From JADKCL01 sp031415375 (lineage in GTDB: Bacteria > Bacteroidota > Bacteroidia > J057 > JADKCL01), in assembly GCA_031415375.1 (NCBI GenBank), contig JANORP010000263.1, forward strand, positions 1 to 64,000: a DNA stretch of 64,000 nt. The letters run 5' to 3'. How positions within the stretch are numbered: position 1 is the stretch's first letter; each line of letters begins with the position of its first letter. Positions 52,359-61,125 of this stretch are shown one piece after another. The notes under the pieces are model-generated. The model was not told the origin of the DNA, did not search any database, and saw nothing but the letters and a program-made list of their open reading frames with translations. The translations under genes were made by a program, and so were the position numbers.

Positions 52359-52392
52359 TTTGCAAATCTCTACGCGCGAATCCCTACCTTTG
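52359..52392 (+). promoter_or_regulatory. Promoter for tsaD
   Basis: TTTG (52359-52362) and TACCTTTG (52385-52392) lie 22 bp apart; the -7 is a full match. The ATG at 52401 follows 8 bases later, so the message is probably leaderless or nearly so. Confidence 0.6.
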
Positions 52393-52400
52393 CGCTCAAT

Positions 52401-53405
52401 ATGCCCACGATCCTCGCCATCGAATCCAGCTGTGATGAAACCAGCGCTGCCGTCATCCGTGGCGGCAAGGTGCTCTCCAATGTCATTTCCTCCCAACTCC
52501 AACACAGCATTTATGGCGGAGTGATCCCTGAGCTTGCATCGCGCTTGCACCAGCAGCGCGTGGTCGCGGTCACGCAGGAGGCGCTCGCCGCCTCTGGCGT
52601 GGACAAGCACGCATTGGATGCAATTGCCTTCACGCGCGGCCCCGGCCTCGCGGGCGCCTTGCTCGTCGGCACTTGCTTTGCAAAAGCCTTTGCGCTCGCC
52701 CTGGGCATTCCCCTCATCGAGATCAACCATATGCAGGCCCACGTCCTCGCCAATTTCCTGAGCGAGACACCTCCTACCCTACCCTTTCTCTGCCTCACCG
52801 TGAGCGGCGGCCATACCCAAATCGTCCTTGTGAGGGACCATTTGGACATGGAGATTATTGGACAGAGCATCGACGACGCGGCGGGTGAGGCATTTGACAA
52901 GGCCTCCAAGGTCATGGGCCTCGGCTATCCCGGCGGCCCTCTCATCGACAAACTCGCCAAAGACGGCGACCCCAAGCGCTTTACCTTCCCCAAGCCCAAT
53001 ATCCCAGGCCTCGATTTCAGCTTCTCAGGCCTCAAGACCAGCCTGCTGTACATGCTGCGCGACGAGATGCAGCTCAATCCCAACTTCATTGAGGAAAACA
53101 AACACGACATCTGCGCCAGCTACCAGCGCCGCATCGTGAGCTACCTGCTAGGCCGCTTCAAAGAAGCCGCCCAGCTACACAACATCAGCCACCTCGCCAT
53201 CGCAGGCGGCGTGAGCGCCAACAGCCACCTCCGCAAAGAATTGCAAGACCTCTGCCAACGCAAAGGCTGGACTGCCCACATCCCGAGCTTCGAATACTGC
53301 ACCGACAATGCCGGCATGATCGCTATCGCCGCGCATTACAAGTACCTTGCTGGGCAGTTTTCAGATCAGTATGCGGTGCCGTTTACTAGGGAGAAGGAGA
53401 TGTGA
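52401..53405 (+). CDS. tsaD: tRNA N6-adenosine threonylcarbamoyltransferase TsaD
   Basis: A 334-residue ASKHA-family enzyme that, with TsaB and TsaE, transfers threonylcarbamoyl to A37 of ANN-decoding tRNAs. Motifs include ILAIESSCDETSAAV at the start, the metal-binding HMQAH (about residue 111), LTVSGGHTQ and AGGVSANSHLR. The ATG at 52401 gives the canonical N-terminus; the longer frame from 52338 has no support. The gene is complete and of usual length. Confidence 0.97.
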   Translation: MPTILAIESSCDETSAAVIRGGKVLSNVISSQLQHSIYGGVIPELASRLHQQRVVAVTQEALAASGVDKHALDAIAFTRGPGLAGALLVGTCFAKAFALALGIPLIEINHMQAHVLANFLSETPPTLPFLCLTVSGGHTQIVLVRDHLDMEIIGQSIDDAAGEAFDKASKVMGLGYPGGPLIDKLAKDGDPKRFTFPKPNIPGLDFSFSGLKTSLLYMLRDEMQLNPNFIEENKHDICASYQRRIVSYLLGRFKEAAQLHNISHLAIAGGVSANSHLRKELQDLCQRKGWTAHIPSFEYCTDNAGMIAIAAHYKYLAGQFSDQYAVPFTREKEM

Positions 53406-53512
53406 GGACGTTGGGCCTCTTGAGAATTGAAGTGAGTAATTGATGAGGCTAGCAGTCTGGTTTTGAAAAAATGTGACCCATCGGTTGCGACATTTCCTTT
53501 TCAAATAATGAT

Positions 53513-53520
53513 TACCTTTG
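53513..53520 (+). promoter_or_regulatory. -7 element for the polyvalent-type kinase gene
   Basis: TACCTTTG matches TAnnTTTG; a TTG at 53485 is 25 bp upstream. The ATG at 53528 follows 7 bases later. Confidence 0.5.
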
Positions 53521-53527
53521 CACATCA

Positions 53528-54163
53528 ATGTCTCGAAAGCATGAACTACAAGATATCATTCGAGGAAATGGATCGGTTGTGCAAGGAGCATCTATCCAAG
53601 CAGCCAACGCTTACCTTAGAGGAGAAGCGGCGGCAAGTGGAGCAGTTGCGGTCGCAAAGCCAATCGGGGTCGAAGAAGTCGTCGCGCTGACGACCTATAT
53701 TGATCGCAACAACCTTTGGTTCCACGATTTGGACCAGACCAAGTACTTCGCAGAGGGTGCGGAGCAAAAGGTTTATGAGGCTGCCGATCCACGGTTTGTC
53801 ATTAAGGTAAACAGTCGAATATTCTATGCCAGTTGGGAGGATTACCTCAACAACTTGCTGTTGCACAACTATTTCTTCCCATTGGTCGCTTATGAGCCCC
53901 TGGGATTTTGTCGCGTGAATGGACAACTACATTCAGTTGTGAAACAACCGTTTATTCCCTTCACAGAGCCTACAGATTTGGGTCGCGCGGAGGAGTTTCT
54001 CACATCCAATGGATTTGTCCGGCAAAAGAACAATGATTATTTCAGTCACGCGTTAGGGGTCATCTTGGAAGACCTGCACGACGAAAATGTGCTCAGCAAC
54101 CAAGGATTGCTCTATTTTGTCGATACTGCGTTCTTTTTGAAGGAAAGCTTTTTTCTTCCATGA
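53528..54163 (+). CDS. Putative polyvalent-type protein kinase
   Basis: A 211-residue protein resembling the small kinase domains of polyvalent proteins in Bacteroidota mobile elements. The N-terminal 50 residues (ELQDIIRGNGSVVQGASIQA) are a separate helical segment. The kinase-like core has EGAEQKVYEA (glycine-loop region), VIKVN (ATP-binding Lys), LLLHNYFFP, then ILEDLHDENVL (catalytic HDEN) and FVDTAF (the DFG position). It is smaller than eukaryotic-type kinases. A 49-residue frame (53541-53690) overlaps out of phase and is probably a shadow. It precedes the ATPase-HNH pair and may belong to the same accessory block. Confidence 0.72.
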   Translation: MSRKHELQDIIRGNGSVVQGASIQAANAYLRGEAAASGAVAVAKPIGVEEVVALTTYIDRNNLWFHDLDQTKYFAEGAEQKVYEAADPRFVIKVNSRIFYASWEDYLNNLLLHNYFFPLVAYEPLGFCRVNGQLHSVVKQPFIPFTEPTDLGRAEEFLTSNGFVRQKNNDYFSHALGVILEDLHDENVLSNQGLLYFVDTAFFLKESFFLP

Positions 54164-54243
54164 CCTAGACGATCATCCTCAAGCGTAGAAATCTTGAAAA
54201 TCGCCATCCTTTCGTTTGCAAGGCAGTGAATGGTTCATTTTTG

Positions 54244-54251
54244 TATATTTG
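54244..54251 (+). promoter_or_regulatory. -7 element for the ATPase-HNH operon
   Basis: TATATTTG matches TAnnTTTG and lies 4 bases before the ATG at 54256, so the operon may be leaderless. The nearest TTTG upstream (54215) is 25 bp away. Confidence 0.5.
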
Positions 54252-54255
54252 AACC

Positions 54256-55578
54256 ATGTACCTGAAATCGATCCACATCAAAAACATCAGAGGCATCGAG
54301 GACTTCAAGATGGAGTTCCCCGAAGGCAAGGAAGCAGGCTGGCACGTGCTGCTCGGGGCCAATGGGTCTGGGAAGACGACGGTGCTGCGGGCGATTGCGT
54401 TGTCGATGATTGGGCCGACGGAGTTTTTGAGATTGGATCCCAATTGGGAGCATTGGAGGAAAGTCAATGCCGCAGGAGAATCAGGAATTGATTTTGAATA
54501 TTGGCTCAATAAAGAAAATGGGGCCACAAGTGATTTTGGCAAGACCATTGCAAAAGGTATTTTGAGATTACTGCGCGATCGAGAATCGATCACATTGGTG
54601 GACAATTCTGCAAACGAAGCAAAATCGGCACTCAATGAACACCTTTGGAATCAGAATGAACATTATTTCTCTGCCGGGATCGGAGCTTTTCGACGTTTTA
54701 CGGGAGGAAACCAAGCCCTTGATCGCTACTATCGACCAAATTTGGTTGTAGGCTGCCATCTCACTTTATTCAAAGAAGACGCTGCATTAAGTGGCCCACT
54801 CGATTGGCTTAAAGATCAATTGGCAAGAACCACAACGCAACAAAATGGTGAAGCAGCGAGGGCGAGACTGATTTTGGATGGTGTAAAACACTTTATCAAT
54901 GATGGAGAATTATTGCCCAGAGGATATCTTTTGAGTGAGATTACCGCAGATGGCCTATTTTTTACAGATCCGACAGGCTCATTGATCCACCTTTACAACC
55001 TCAGTGAAGGTATCATATCGGCATTAAGTCTTGGCCTCGAATTGTTGCGATTACTTGCAACCAATTTTGAGCCAGAAGATGTTTTCATTGACTATGAGTT
55101 CGAAAGGGAACAATCGAATAACAACGATTCAGAAGGGAACGGCGTCATTCATGCCTTCATTCCACAAGGCGGCATCGTCCTCATCGACGAAGTCGACGCC
55201 CATCTCCACCCCGACTGGCAAGCCCGCATCGGCACATGGTTTCGCAAAGTCTTCCCCAACATCCAATTCATAGTCGCCACCCACAGCCCGCTCGTCGTAC
55301 GTGCCGCCGGTGACGACAGCCAAATCTGGTGGCTCCCAGCTGCAGGAAGTGCAGAAGAGCCTCGTCTCATTGAAAATGGTGAACGCAATCGGCTGGTGTA
55401 TGGCGATGTACTCGATGCCTACGGCACAGAAGTCTTTGGCAAGCAAGATGAGCGATCTGCTAAGGGCAAGGAACTCATGCATGAACTGGCTCAACTGGGA
55501 ACTTCGCTGATATTCGGCAAGTTAGATGAAAAAGGCATTGCACGTATGGAAGAGCTTAAATCCATGCTGTCCTTATGA
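54256..55578 (+). CDS. ABC/RecF-like ATPase of a Septu-type (PtuA-like) pair
   Basis: A 440-residue ATPase of the AAA15/21 (SMC/RecF-like) class. It has Walker A GANGSGKTT (34-42), a signature-like YNLSEGIISALSLG, Walker B with a His-containing helix (IVLIDEVDAHLHPDWQ), and the H-loop VATHSPLVV. No C-terminal Toprim domain is visible, unlike OLD proteins. An HNH nuclease gene overlaps its end (ATGA), the arrangement of Septu (PtuA-PtuB) and related retron effector pairs, in which the ATPase controls the nuclease during phage infection. Defence is inferred from gene pairing. Confidence 0.82.
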   Translation: MYLKSIHIKNIRGIEDFKMEFPEGKEAGWHVLLGANGSGKTTVLRAIALSMIGPTEFLRLDPNWEHWRKVNAAGESGIDFEYWLNKENGATSDFGKTIAKGILRLLRDRESITLVDNSANEAKSALNEHLWNQNEHYFSAGIGAFRRFTGGNQALDRYYRPNLVVGCHLTLFKEDAALSGPLDWLKDQLARTTTQQNGEAARARLILDGVKHFINDGELLPRGYLLSEITADGLFFTDPTGSLIHLYNLSEGIISALSLGLELLRLLATNFEPEDVFIDYEFEREQSNNNDSEGNGVIHAFIPQGGIVLIDEVDAHLHPDWQARIGTWFRKVFPNIQFIVATHSPLVVRAAGDDSQIWWLPAAGSAEEPRLIENGERNRLVYGDVLDAYGTEVFGKQDERSAKGKELMHELAQLGTSLIFGKLDEKGIARMEELKSMLSL

Positions 55579-56468
55579 TACGGGTAAATCTGGAAGATTC
55601 TGTACTCAAGAAAGCGACACTGAATACACTCAGACGCAACCAAGACCGTATCAATCATACTGTACCTTGGGAAACGAAGGTAGAAGCTGCAAAAGATAAA
55701 TGGGATCAGAAGCCAGATGGAGCATTCGCAGACATCAAGGAAAGGTTAATGGAATGCACAGCTGGAATAGACCTGTGTTGCTATTGCGAGCACAACGAGG
55801 CGGCTCATATCGAACATGTCTTTCCGAAGAAATTATTTCCAGAGAGAGCTTTCCTTTTCAGCAACTATGTGATGTCTTGCCCTAATTGTAATACAGAAAA
55901 GCTGGATGGTTTTGCTGTCTTCCTCGACGCTGACAGCCAATTTTTGCAAGAGTTCATTAAAGGTGGCCCCAAGATAGAGCCTTCAAGCGCTCGGAGTGCC
56001 TTTATCGATCCACGAACTGAGGATCCGATGGCTTTTTTCCTCCTGGATCTCACGACAGGCGAGTTCATTATTGATCCCTCAAAAAGTGCGAGGGATCGAG
56101 TCAAAGCCGCTTTCACCCTAGATCTGCTCAAGCTGAATACTCGCCACTGCCTACCAAAGTATCGGGTAAAAGAGGTCGGACAGTACAAAAATGCATTGCT
56201 CCATTTTATTGGCTGCCGCGATGCCAATAGCATGGCTGAATTGATTCCACATTTCCCGGACAAGCATTTCCCCATTGATGCCAACATCGCGCTTGATGAC
56301 TTGAAGCGCAATGCGCAAGCATTCTACAAACAGGAAATCAAGGAATTCCATTTCCCAACCATCTGGCTTGAAATCAAGCGGCAGATCACACGCAATCCTG
56401 ACGGATTCAAGATCAAGCACCCGGTCATCGCCAAGGCGATGCATGTTGCTGGCGCAATGGATTGGTAA
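55575..56468 (+). CDS. HNH endonuclease of a Septu-type (PtuB-like) pair
   Basis: A 297-residue protein with an HNH fold at about residues 69-115. Zinc-binding cysteine pairs are CYCEH and CPNCN, and the catalytic region is AAHIEHVFPKKLFPE with a following FLFSNYVMSC. The C-terminal 180 residues are helical and unassigned. It overlaps the ATPase gene by four bases. The nuclease is expected to cut DNA or tRNA when released or activated by the ATPase. Length exceeds the shortest PtuB proteins, so it may be a subtype. Confidence 0.82.
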   Translation: MIRVNLEDSVLKKATLNTLRRNQDRINHTVPWETKVEAAKDKWDQKPDGAFADIKERLMECTAGIDLCCYCEHNEAAHIEHVFPKKLFPERAFLFSNYVMSCPNCNTEKLDGFAVFLDADSQFLQEFIKGGPKIEPSSARSAFIDPRTEDPMAFFLLDLTTGEFIIDPSKSARDRVKAAFTLDLLKLNTRHCLPKYRVKEVGQYKNALLHFIGCRDANSMAELIPHFPDKHFPIDANIALDDLKRNAQAFYKQEIKEFHFPTIWLEIKRQITRNPDGFKIKHPVIAKAMHVAGAMDW

Positions 56469-56478
56469 ACAAAAAAAA

Positions 56479-56554
56479 TTCCAGAACCCAGCACAAGTCT
56501 GAATTCTGGAAATCCCATCATAAACCCTCAGAATTCAGCACAATGCTGAATTCT
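56479..56554. terminator. Two hairpins between convergent genes
   Basis: TTCCAGAA (56479-56486) pairs with TTCTGGAA (56504-56511). AGAATTCAGCA (56530-56540) pairs perfectly over 11 bp with TGCTGAATTCT (56544-56554). They lie between the HNH gene and the convergent haloperoxidase-like gene. A-rich and T-rich flanks suit bidirectional termination. Confidence 0.7.
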
Positions 56555-56574
56555 TCAAATTCTGAAAATTCTGC

Positions 56575-58119
56575 TCAGAGTTTTTGCAGTTGCTGATTGC
56601 TCACGTTCATGCCCTTGGCATCATATACCTTTACGATATAGCGGCCTGCGGGCACGCCCATGAGGTCCACAAGGGCAGTGTTGGTGCTCTCGAGGACGAG
56701 ACGACCCGTGAGATCATAGACGACAGTCTTGCCAAAACGGAAGCCACTGTAGCTGATCAGGGAGAAGTTGGTGGTCGGATTGGGATAGAACTGCACGGTG
56801 GGTTGCTCGGCGATGCCAGCATTTGCTGCACCGACGGTCACCGTTTCAAACAGCGCATTGATGTTGTCGCCGACCATTTTGCCGAGGGTGATCGCGAAGA
56901 CGTCGCTGAACTCGTAGTGAATGCCACCGTAGAGGCGTGATGTCGCTGTCTCGTAGGCAGCCTCGTCAAAGCAGGCATAGCTGCGTGGGCCACCGTGCAA
57001 AGCGCCATTGGTATTGTCGGTAAAGCCGTAGGTCGTTCCCAAAAGGTCATTCATGACACTCGTCATAGCACCCGACTGCGTGCTGTGACCGCTCGTGTAC
57101 TCTGGGAATGGTGGTGTGCCAATGAGGGAAAGCCAAGTCGAGTCGATGTTGGCGCGAATGTAGGTGATGGGGCGCATCAGATTGTATGTGTATTTGGTCT
57201 TCCAGCAGGAGATGAAAGCATCGGTCTGCGACATGCCCAATTTGGCGTAGGCATAAGCGGCCCAACCAAGGTCTTTGTTTTCCACATCAATGCATTGCGT
57301 CAAAATCGAAATGCTATGTCCTGGAGGCGTGACAGTAGCACCACCATCGGCCCAATACATCGCGATGTTGTGCTGCGCCTGCGACAGGTTGTTCACCGTT
57401 GCATAGACCTGATAGGCATAAGCGTAGAAAGCCGAGTTGGTGTCGGTAGAGTATGTCGGCGGCGCCGTGGGAATCACTGGCGATTGCACACTCGCTGCCA
57501 CGAAGGGACGGTTGTCGCCCCAGTGAGGCTGTACTGCCATGGCAAATGCTGGAGGTGTCGGTACCCACATGCCTGGCCCGGTCGGCGGCACATACGTAGG
57601 GTCGGTATTGTGGGCATAACCTTGATGGCCACCATCGGTCATGGACCAAGCAAAAATGTCTTGCGCGACAGCCTCGCCAAGTGTCTTGGAGACGGCATAA
57701 GAAGACTGCGCCATATAAGTTGCATTGTAGCGATCACGCAATGCGTGGATCGAGTCCTTGAGCACGGCAGTCGCATTGCCCCAGAGGCTGTCGATGATTG
57801 TCGCCATGCAATTGTTGGCCACGGTAGGCCAGTGATAACTCGTGCCAAGTGCGGCATCAGTCACCGTGAGGCCCGGCAGCTGACTCTCCAGACTCATGCG
57901 GTTGGGCATGCCACCGACGAGCGCTTCATAGAGCGCGAGGCCCGAATAGCCCAACGCACGCGATGCCACGGGTGGTGAAAAACCAGCGCCGTTCTTGATC
58001 AAATAGAGTTCACGGTTGAACCAATCTTGGGCCACTTGCGAGTCATAACTGTATGCATTTTGGGCATTCAATGAAACGCCAGCAAAAAGCAAAAGAGTGA
58101 AGAAGTAGATTTTTCTCAT
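56575..58119 (-). CDS. PAP2/vanadium haloperoxidase-like protein with type IX sorting domain
   Basis: A 514-residue exported protein with a signal peptide (cleavage near SLNAQ). The middle and C-terminal half carry the PAP2/vanadium haloperoxidase helical fold with FPEYTSGHSTQSGAM (the phosphate/vanadate-binding SGHST loop) and SRLYGGIHYEFSD (the second His motif). The last 75 residues are a type A type IX secretion sorting domain (FYPNPTT, VYDLTGRLV, GRYIVKVYD). The protein is therefore probably anchored on or released from the cell surface by the type IX system. Acid phosphatase or haloperoxidase activity cannot be separated by eye. Confidence 0.9.
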   Translation of the reverse strand: MRKIYFFTLLLFAGVSLNAQNAYSYDSQVAQDWFNRELYLIKNGAGFSPPVASRALGYSGLALYEALVGGMPNRMSLESQLPGLTVTDAALGTSYHWPTVANNCMATIIDSLWGNATAVLKDSIHALRDRYNATYMAQSSYAVSKTLGEAVAQDIFAWSMTDGGHQGYAHNTDPTYVPPTGPGMWVPTPPAFAMAVQPHWGDNRPFVAASVQSPVIPTAPPTYSTDTNSAFYAYAYQVYATVNNLSQAQHNIAMYWADGGATVTPPGHSISILTQCIDVENKDLGWAAYAYAKLGMSQTDAFISCWKTKYTYNLMRPITYIRANIDSTWLSLIGTPPFPEYTSGHSTQSGAMTSVMNDLLGTTYGFTDNTNGALHGGPRSYACFDEAAYETATSRLYGGIHYEFSDVFAITLGKMVGDNINALFETVTVGAANAGIAEQPTVQFYPNPTTNFSLISYSGFRFGKTVVYDLTGRLVLESTNTALVDLMGVPAGRYIVKVYDAKGMNVSNQQLQKL

Positions 58120-58310
58120 GAGAGTTTAATATCGATAAATAGTACCAATGTTGCCAATATAATAGTCGATCACATAAAAACAAACAAAAAACCTTACATC
58201 CCTATCAAAATCAAACCATACTTAAACATCGATTTTATTGCGCAAACTTCAAAACAGAAGAACTTCCGGGGAATTTACACGTATCCCCCGTCAAAATCTT
58301 ACATCTGACT

Positions 58311-58934
58311 ATGTATTCCAGACATCACAAAAGAATCTTCTTCGCGGTGATTTTGATAAGTACCTGCGCATTTTTCACGAGCTGTAACAAAAAGCCTGCC
58401 ATAGATCCGCAGATTCCTGCTGCGCTGCAAGAAGTCAGCCCCAGCAAACTCGACATTTCCTACAAACGTGGCTGGTACGAGGACCTGGTGGATGAGCTGT
58501 TTGAAGAGCTACTCGCCCAAAACACGCAGCTCAAGGAAATCGTGGATGCCCAGGCTGCAATGCTGGATAGGATCAGTCAACAGTATGCAGCATTGCATGA
58601 AGCAGATGGCAAAAGCAATCGCTACTACACCTCGGCGCGCAACCATGCCACGGCAGTCCTAGACAGCACAATGGAGCGGCAACTCATGGCGCGCATCGAT
58701 GCCAGCGAAGCGCGCTGGCAGGCACAGTTGGCTACACGCGATGCCCTTGGCGCCCGACTCCTGCATAGCCAAGAGGAGTTGCAAGACGAGTTGGCATCGC
58801 TCAAAGTGAGGCTCACATTGCCCCAAATTCAAGACTATCAGCGTAAAATGACGCCACAACTCGGCCCCGGAAATGCGATACTGGCAGAGCAAGCGGTTTT
58901 GCTGAAGAAAATGCAGCAATTGCCGCGTCCTTGA
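58311..58934 (+). CDS. Coiled-coil lipoprotein of unknown function
   Basis: A 207-residue lipoprotein with lipobox FFTSC (Cys25). The mature part is nearly all helix with heptad patterns (about 55-190), for example LVDELFEELLAQNTQLKEI and LLHSQEELQDELASLKVRL. A TACATCTG motif (one mismatch to TAnnTTTG) ends 3 bases before the ATG at 58311. No partner is evident; the next gene starts 38 bp on. Likely a periplasmic structural protein. Confidence 0.7.
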   Translation: MYSRHHKRIFFAVILISTCAFFTSCNKKPAIDPQIPAALQEVSPSKLDISYKRGWYEDLVDELFEELLAQNTQLKEIVDAQAAMLDRISQQYAALHEADGKSNRYYTSARNHATAVLDSTMERQLMARIDASEARWQAQLATRDALGARLLHSQEELQDELASLKVRLTLPQIQDYQRKMTPQLGPGNAILAEQAVLLKKMQQLPRP

Positions 58935-58972
58935 GGCTAGCCTTCGCAAAGGAAGTGCATTCCATTTGGTAG

Positions 58973-59803
58973 ATGTTTCGCAGAAAAGAACTGCAATTTT
59001 GCAGGAATATGCAGAAAATCTGGAATTGGCTACAAAATCCTTGGGTGGCGACCGCGCTTAACTTCACCCTGGCCATGGCTGCCTACATCGGCAATCTGTT
59101 GCACCAAGTCTTTTGCCAGCCAGTGACTTGGGCCGCCGTTGTATTGATCTTTGCATTCATTCCGGTCGTATTCTGGCCCTTGTTGCGGGAGCGATGGCCG
59201 TTGCTGCACCCTGTGCTGCATATCGTGCGGGGCATTGCGTTTTGCATTTGCATCTATTGTATCGTATTCATGGAAGGCTGGAACTTTGCCCTGCCCTTTT
59301 TTATACCACTTGGGTTTGGCATTGCGGGTCTTGTCCCCCACTTTTTTGCGGGGCAGATGATCTATCAGTTGCTCCAACGCAGGCAGAGCTGGGTGCTCAG
59401 AGGGACTTTTCTCACTGGCATTTTGGTCTCCCTGATGCTTGCAGGCTATTCCGTCTGGGATTTCCGGGCTGCGGTTCCCATTGCCAAGCAACTCGCACTG
59501 CATCCTGAGCCCTACACGGGACCGCACTCCGACGCCGTCGAATGGATCCTGGGAATGCATTTCAGATACCATACCCGCTTGGAAGTCTTTGACGGTTGGC
59601 GACCGCCGCTGCACGACCCAGCGGGCATGATGGGTTTTTGGAGCATCGGGCGCATAGACCCGATTCCGATGGCTTTGCGGGAGCGGGTGGCGCTCTACGA
59701 AGCCGCGTTTCCCGCACGCGATCCCAAGGCGAATTGTACTTGTGCACGGGACCGGGACGGGAGGAGCTATGAGTCGGCAAATTGGTTGCGGGGAAGCGAA
59801 TAG
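58973..59803 (+). CDS. Multi-pass membrane protein of unknown function
   Basis: A 276-residue protein with five or six hydrophobic segments in the first 170 residues (WAAVVLIFAFIPVVFWPL, IAFCICIYCIVF, FFIPLGFGIAGLVPHFFAG, GTFLTGILVSLMLAGYSVW). A soluble C-terminal part of about 105 residues follows, containing HFRYHTRLEVFDGWRPPLHD. ATG at 58973 is used; ATG 59009 is an alternative 8 bases after a CAATTTTG motif. No family is recognised. Confidence 0.65.
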   Translation: MFRRKELQFCRNMQKIWNWLQNPWVATALNFTLAMAAYIGNLLHQVFCQPVTWAAVVLIFAFIPVVFWPLLRERWPLLHPVLHIVRGIAFCICIYCIVFMEGWNFALPFFIPLGFGIAGLVPHFFAGQMIYQLLQRRQSWVLRGTFLTGILVSLMLAGYSVWDFRAAVPIAKQLALHPEPYTGPHSDAVEWILGMHFRYHTRLEVFDGWRPPLHDPAGMMGFWSIGRIDPIPMALRERVALYEAAFPARDPKANCTCARDRDGRSYESANWLRGSE

Positions 59804-59910
59804 GCTTCGAAATTCTCGTCAACACCTTCATGATTTTCAGAATCCGATCGCTTCCATATCTGATCGAAGCTCATTTTTCCCTAAATTGCGGCTCCAACAT
59901 TCGATACTCC

Positions 59911-60954
59911 ATGCCTGCACCTCGACGCCATCTTTATTGGTTCGCCTATTATGCCATCAGTTGTCCCAGCGTTCGATACCGTGGGAAGTATTTGCTGGAT
60001 GAATTGGCAGCTGCACACGACATCCCTTCGACCATGGTCTATCCAGGGTATGATCGCAAGGCACTGGGAAGATTCCTCAAAGTGTATTTTAGATTGCTTT
60101 TCTTCAGACCCGTTGGATCATGGATTGTGATCCAAAAAATCTACACGCAAGGCATCTATGCCTTCGCCTTGAAGTGGCTTGTTCGCTTGCGTCCAAGCGC
60201 CACGATCTATGAGTTGGATGATGCAGAATACCTGCGGCATTCTCCCAAGACCGTCGATTTCTTCCTTCGAAAATGCCAATGCGTAATTGTTGGAAGCAAG
60301 GAATTGGAGCAATATGCACGGCAATTGAATCCCAATGTGCATTGCATCGGGTCACCGATATTGCTACAGCCAAGGCAACCAGCGCCTGCAAACCCGGTCT
60401 TGACACTTTGTTGGATCGGATTCTACAACAACCACAAGGAAAGTTTCGAGGAATTGGTCTTGCCAGCGCTGGAGAGCATCGGCATCCCCCTCAAAATTAC
60501 CCTCCTCGGTGTCAATCGCGCGCATCAACGGGAGGAATTGTCAGCGAAATTCAGTCGTTTCCCACATATCGCCCTTGAAATGCCGAGCGACATCGATTGG
60601 CTCGACGAATCGTCGGTCTATGCACGTCTCTCCCAATGCGACCTCGGCCTCTCACCGCTCCGAGATACCGCTTTTGAAAGGGCGAAATCGGCCTTCAAAC
60701 TCAAGCAATGCCTTGCAGCAGGCATCCCAGTGTTGGTAAGCCCCGTCGGTGAGAACGTTGACGCGATAGACCCTGGTCGCAACGGTGACTTCTTCGATGA
60801 TGCGGACAGCCTACGTGCACAAATCCTCGCATTTGCAGCTTTGAACGATGCAGATCGACAAAGCATGCGCGACGAAGCCTATCGCTCTGCGAGACCTTAT
60901 GGCATGGCCATCTACGGCCAAGCTGTGCGAGCGGTATTGGACCAGGTCCACTAA
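59911..60954 (+). CDS. Glycosyltransferase (GT-B, family 4-like)
   Basis: A 347-residue GT-B glycosyltransferase. The N-terminal lobe contains YELDDAEYLRHS; the C-terminal lobe has LCWIGFYNNHKES, CDLGLSPLRDTAFERAKSAFK and the usual GIPVLVSPVGENVDAI loop that binds the nucleotide sugar. It probably adds a sugar to a glycan or lipid at the inner membrane. The ATG at 59911 gives the canonical start; the frame is open back to 59782. No other glycan genes flank it. Confidence 0.85.
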   Translation: MPAPRRHLYWFAYYAISCPSVRYRGKYLLDELAAAHDIPSTMVYPGYDRKALGRFLKVYFRLLFFRPVGSWIVIQKIYTQGIYAFALKWLVRLRPSATIYELDDAEYLRHSPKTVDFFLRKCQCVIVGSKELEQYARQLNPNVHCIGSPILLQPRQPAPANPVLTLCWIGFYNNHKESFEELVLPALESIGIPLKITLLGVNRAHQREELSAKFSRFPHIALEMPSDIDWLDESSVYARLSQCDLGLSPLRDTAFERAKSAFKLKQCLAAGIPVLVSPVGENVDAIDPGRNGDFFDDADSLRAQILAFAALNDADRQSMRDEAYRSARPYGMAIYGQAVRAVLDQVH

Positions 60955-61017
60955 GCTTATAGTCAAGGGTAGAACTGAGTTTGCCACCCTCCCGGTTACC
61001 ATTCCAATCGCCGGGAG

Positions 61018-61047
61018 CGGGCCGTCTTCTGTTGAAAGCCCGTTTTT
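61018..61047 (+). terminator. Putative terminator after the glycosyltransferase
   Basis: CGGGC (61018-61022) pairs with GCCCG (61038-61042), followed by five T. A second inverted repeat, CTCCCGG/CCGGGAG (60989-60995, 61011-61017), lies directly before it. Confidence 0.5.
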
Positions 61048-61125
61048 AGCCTTTGCACGATACTTGACGTGTCTCGCAGAAAATGTGTTGCAATTCTCCC
61101 AATTCCTCTCTATCATTCCTTCACA

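Noticed and set aside
56995..57978. 327-residue plus-strand frame
   Set aside because: Antisense to the haloperoxidase-like gene; the product is Arg- and Cys-rich noise.
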